Below are positions 62,460 to 64,000 of a DNA stretch of 64,000 nucleotides, piece after piece (the stretch's first letter is position 1; each line of letters begins with the position of its first letter). The position numbers and the translations under genes are program-made. The notes under the pieces were generated by a model. That model was not told the DNA's origin. It ran no database searches and was given only the letters and a program-made list of their open reading frames with translations. The stretch spans positions 5,767,254-5,831,253 of the forward strand of contig AP018269.1 of the NCBI GenBank assembly GCA_003994795.1, in the 5' to 3' direction. The stretch is from Cylindrospermum sp. NIES-4074. Lineage in GTDB: Bacteria; Cyanobacteriota; Cyanobacteriia; Cyanobacteriales; Nostocaceae.

Positions 62460-64000
62460 TTAGGCTTCTATTACTACTCGGAGATTACCGCGTTTTTTGG
62501 CGACGCGACAGGCAGTTGTGCTACCAGAACGCTCAAACTCTAAATCTAGGATGGTGGTACCAACTCGCAAATTGTGTACTGATAAGCGATTAATTGATTC
62601 TGGTAAAGCAGGGTCGATGATTCTTAGGCAGTTATTTTGGGCATCAGGAACCAAATTTACGATCATTTGCAATAGTTGGAAGATGCTACCAGTAGCCCAA
62701 GCTTGGGGGGTACAAGCTACCGGATATTTTACGGGAGCGTTATCACCGTTTTTTTCATAGCCACAGAAGAGTTCTGGAGGACGTTGATAGGACTGGTGAA
62801 TAGTCATATCAAATAAACCTTGGAAAACTTCTAGGGCTTGATCAATTAAACCAAGCGATCGCAATCCCATCGCAATCAAAGAGTTATCATGGGGCCAAAC
62901 TGAACCGATATGATAGCCCATTGGATTGTAAGCAGGTGACAAACTGCTTAAGGTACGAATTCCCCAACCATTAAACATATCTGGGGCCCGCAACCTTTCT
63001 GCCACGCTGTAAGCTTTTTCGGGTGTGAAAAGTCCCAATTGCAGACAGTGACCGGGATTAGAGGTAATACTATCTACCTGATTCCCATCCCCATCTAAAG
63101 CTAAAGCGCAGAAATCCTGGTCTTCGATCCAAAAGTCTTGGTTAAAACGAACTTTCAGATTTCTAGCTTCTTCTTGCCAAAGGTCTGCTAATTCAAACTG
63201 CTTCTTCGTTCTGGCAATTTCTGCTAGACGCGTTTTCGCTGCATAAACGTAAGCTTGCACCTCACAGAGGGCAATCGAGCCATTGGCTAAGTTCCCCTTG
63301 TGGTCTACGATACAGTCTCCAGAGTCTTTCCAGCCTTGGTTAGTCAGACCACCTTTAGATTTGCGGTAGTAGCTGAGATAAGTATTGTGTTTGGTATGGC
63401 GATCGATCCACTCCATTGCGGCTAGAGCATTAGGCCAAAGTTGCTCTAGGGTTTCTTGATCGTGAGTCCAAGCATAGTATTCAGCATACAACATCAGCCA
63501 CAGCGGAGTCGCATCGACTGTTCCGTAATAGGGTGTATGGGGAATTTCTTGACACCGAGCCATTTCCCCGAACCGCAACTCATGCAAAATCTTACCTGGT
63601 TCCTCTTCCCGCCACTCATCTTCAGTTTTACCTTGGAATGTCGCCAGCAAAGTGAGAGTTTCTTTAGCAATTTGGGGATTTAACATCAGAGTTTGGGAAG
63701 CTGTAATCAAAGAATCTCGCCCAAACAGCGTTGAAAACCAAGGTACTCCAGCGGAAACTGTCTTATGCTTACCAAAGGACTGACGCAATAAATACATATC
63801 TTGCTCGGCCCGTTCAATCACTCGATTGAAAAGACTTTTATCTGAGCTAATGCGGGTAATTTGTTGCACCCACTGTTGTTCTTCCATCAACTCAGCGGCT
63901 TTTGCTTGTACCAAGGTGACAGCTGCGTTGACGGTAGAGCTAGGCTTGTTGTTGATCAACATATTCAACCGATAGCCTAGTTTTTGGGTTTCGTGAGAAG
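62460..64000 (-). CDS. Amylo-alpha-1,6-glucosidase/glycogen debranching-type enzyme, C-terminal part
   Basis: The open frame continues to the right edge, so the N-terminus (about a third of the protein) is missing; the apparent start at 63968 is a TTG inside the gene. The visible 513 residues are an (alpha/alpha)6 barrel of glycogen debranching enzyme type: VPWFSTLFGRDSLITASQTL near the start, TPLWLMLYAEYYAWT, KDSGDCIVDHKGNLANGSIALCEVQAYVYAA, and GWGIRTLSSLSPAYNPMGYHIGSVWPHDNSLIA. It trims alpha-1,6 or processes glycogen-like substrates; exact substrate not determined. Confidence 0.88.
   Translation of the reverse strand, partial: SHETQKLGYRLNMLINNKPSSTVNAAVTLVQAKAAELMEEQQWVQQITRISSDKSLFNRVIERAEQDMYLLRQSFGKHKTVSAGVPWFSTLFGRDSLITASQTLMLNPQIAKETLTLLATFQGKTEDEWREEEPGKILHELRFGEMARCQEIPHTPYYGTVDATPLWLMLYAEYYAWTHDQETLEQLWPNALAAMEWIDRHTKHNTYLSYYRKSKGGLTNQGWKDSGDCIVDHKGNLANGSIALCEVQAYVYAAKTRLAEIARTKKQFELADLWQEEARNLKVRFNQDFWIEDQDFCALALDGDGNQVDSITSNPGHCLQLGLFTPEKAYSVAERLRAPDMFNGWGIRTLSSLSPAYNPMGYHIGSVWPHDNSLIAMGLRSLGLIDQALEVFQGLFDMTIHQSYQRPPELFCGYEKNGDNAPVKYPVACTPQAWATGSIFQLLQMIVNLVPDAQNNCLRIIDPALPESINRLSVHNLRVGTTILDLEFERSGSTTACRVAKKRGNLRVVIEA

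Overview
The window is chromosomal DNA of a cyanobacterium, most probably a filamentous heterocyst-forming Nostocales strain (inference). The evidence is: NDH-1 subunits NdhN and two NdhD paralogs, the sulfolipid genes sqdB/sqdX, the Ycf46/Ycf35 pair, XisH/XisI proteins, the HIP1 octamer GCGATCGC recurring throughout, and short tandem repeats plus dispersed palindromic repeats of the kind found in Nostoc/Anabaena gaps.

Region 1 (1-7526) is the S10/spc ribosomal protein cluster on the minus strand, rplC-rplD-rplW-rplB-rpsS-rplV-rpsC-rplP-rpmC-rpsQ-rplN-rplX-rplE-rpsH(partial), preceded by an 820-bp leader shared with divergent ndhN. Region 2 (7527-15286) has ndhN, a Uma2 nuclease-like protein, a GNAT/ABC-2 permease pair, a DUF3172 protein, and a CPA2 antiporter operon with two envelope-type proteins. 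Region 3 (15287-18675) is a nitrate/bicarbonate-type ABC transporter followed by a small NrtS-like membrane protein.

Region 4 (19035-27806) holds a membrane protein, an SGNH hydrolase, a TPR protein, an FHA-FAD fusion next to an FHA/zinc-ribbon protein, endonuclease V, an SPFH protein and a membrane protein. Region 5 (28174-36900) is an envelope cluster, bamA-lpxC-fabZ-lpxA-lpxB, with purC upstream and an orphan C5 DNA methyltransferase overlapping the end of lpxB. Region 6 (37622-44547) has a DUF7219 protein, a GAF-GAF-PAS class III cyclase, the sqdB/sqdX pair separated by repeat-rich DNA, and a lipoprotein.

Region 7 (44772-51650) is the most rearranged. It carries a ribbon-helix-helix protein, Ycf46-like AAA ATPase and Ycf35-like protein; an IS630-type insertion; a secreted cyanovirin-N homolog; a decayed second copy of the Ycf35 tail with its terminator; a DUF5678-like/aspartyl-protease pair; a decayed ORF; and a 102-bp tandem repeat. 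Region 8 (51759-64000) has ndhD1, thrB, a second ndhD, a RelE/ParE toxin-antitoxin pair lying between two copies of the thrS 3' end, thrS, the DUF2605/DUF2973 pair, xisI/xisH with a deleted GHKL ATPase gene beside them, and the 3' part of a glycogen-debranching-type enzyme.

No tRNA, rRNA or CRISPR array was seen. The features that most deserve follow-up are the thrS-tail direct repeats around the toxin-antitoxin pair, the cyanovirin-N homolog inside the duplicated Ycf35 locus, the NrtS/ABC transporter pairing, and the FHA-FAD fusion.
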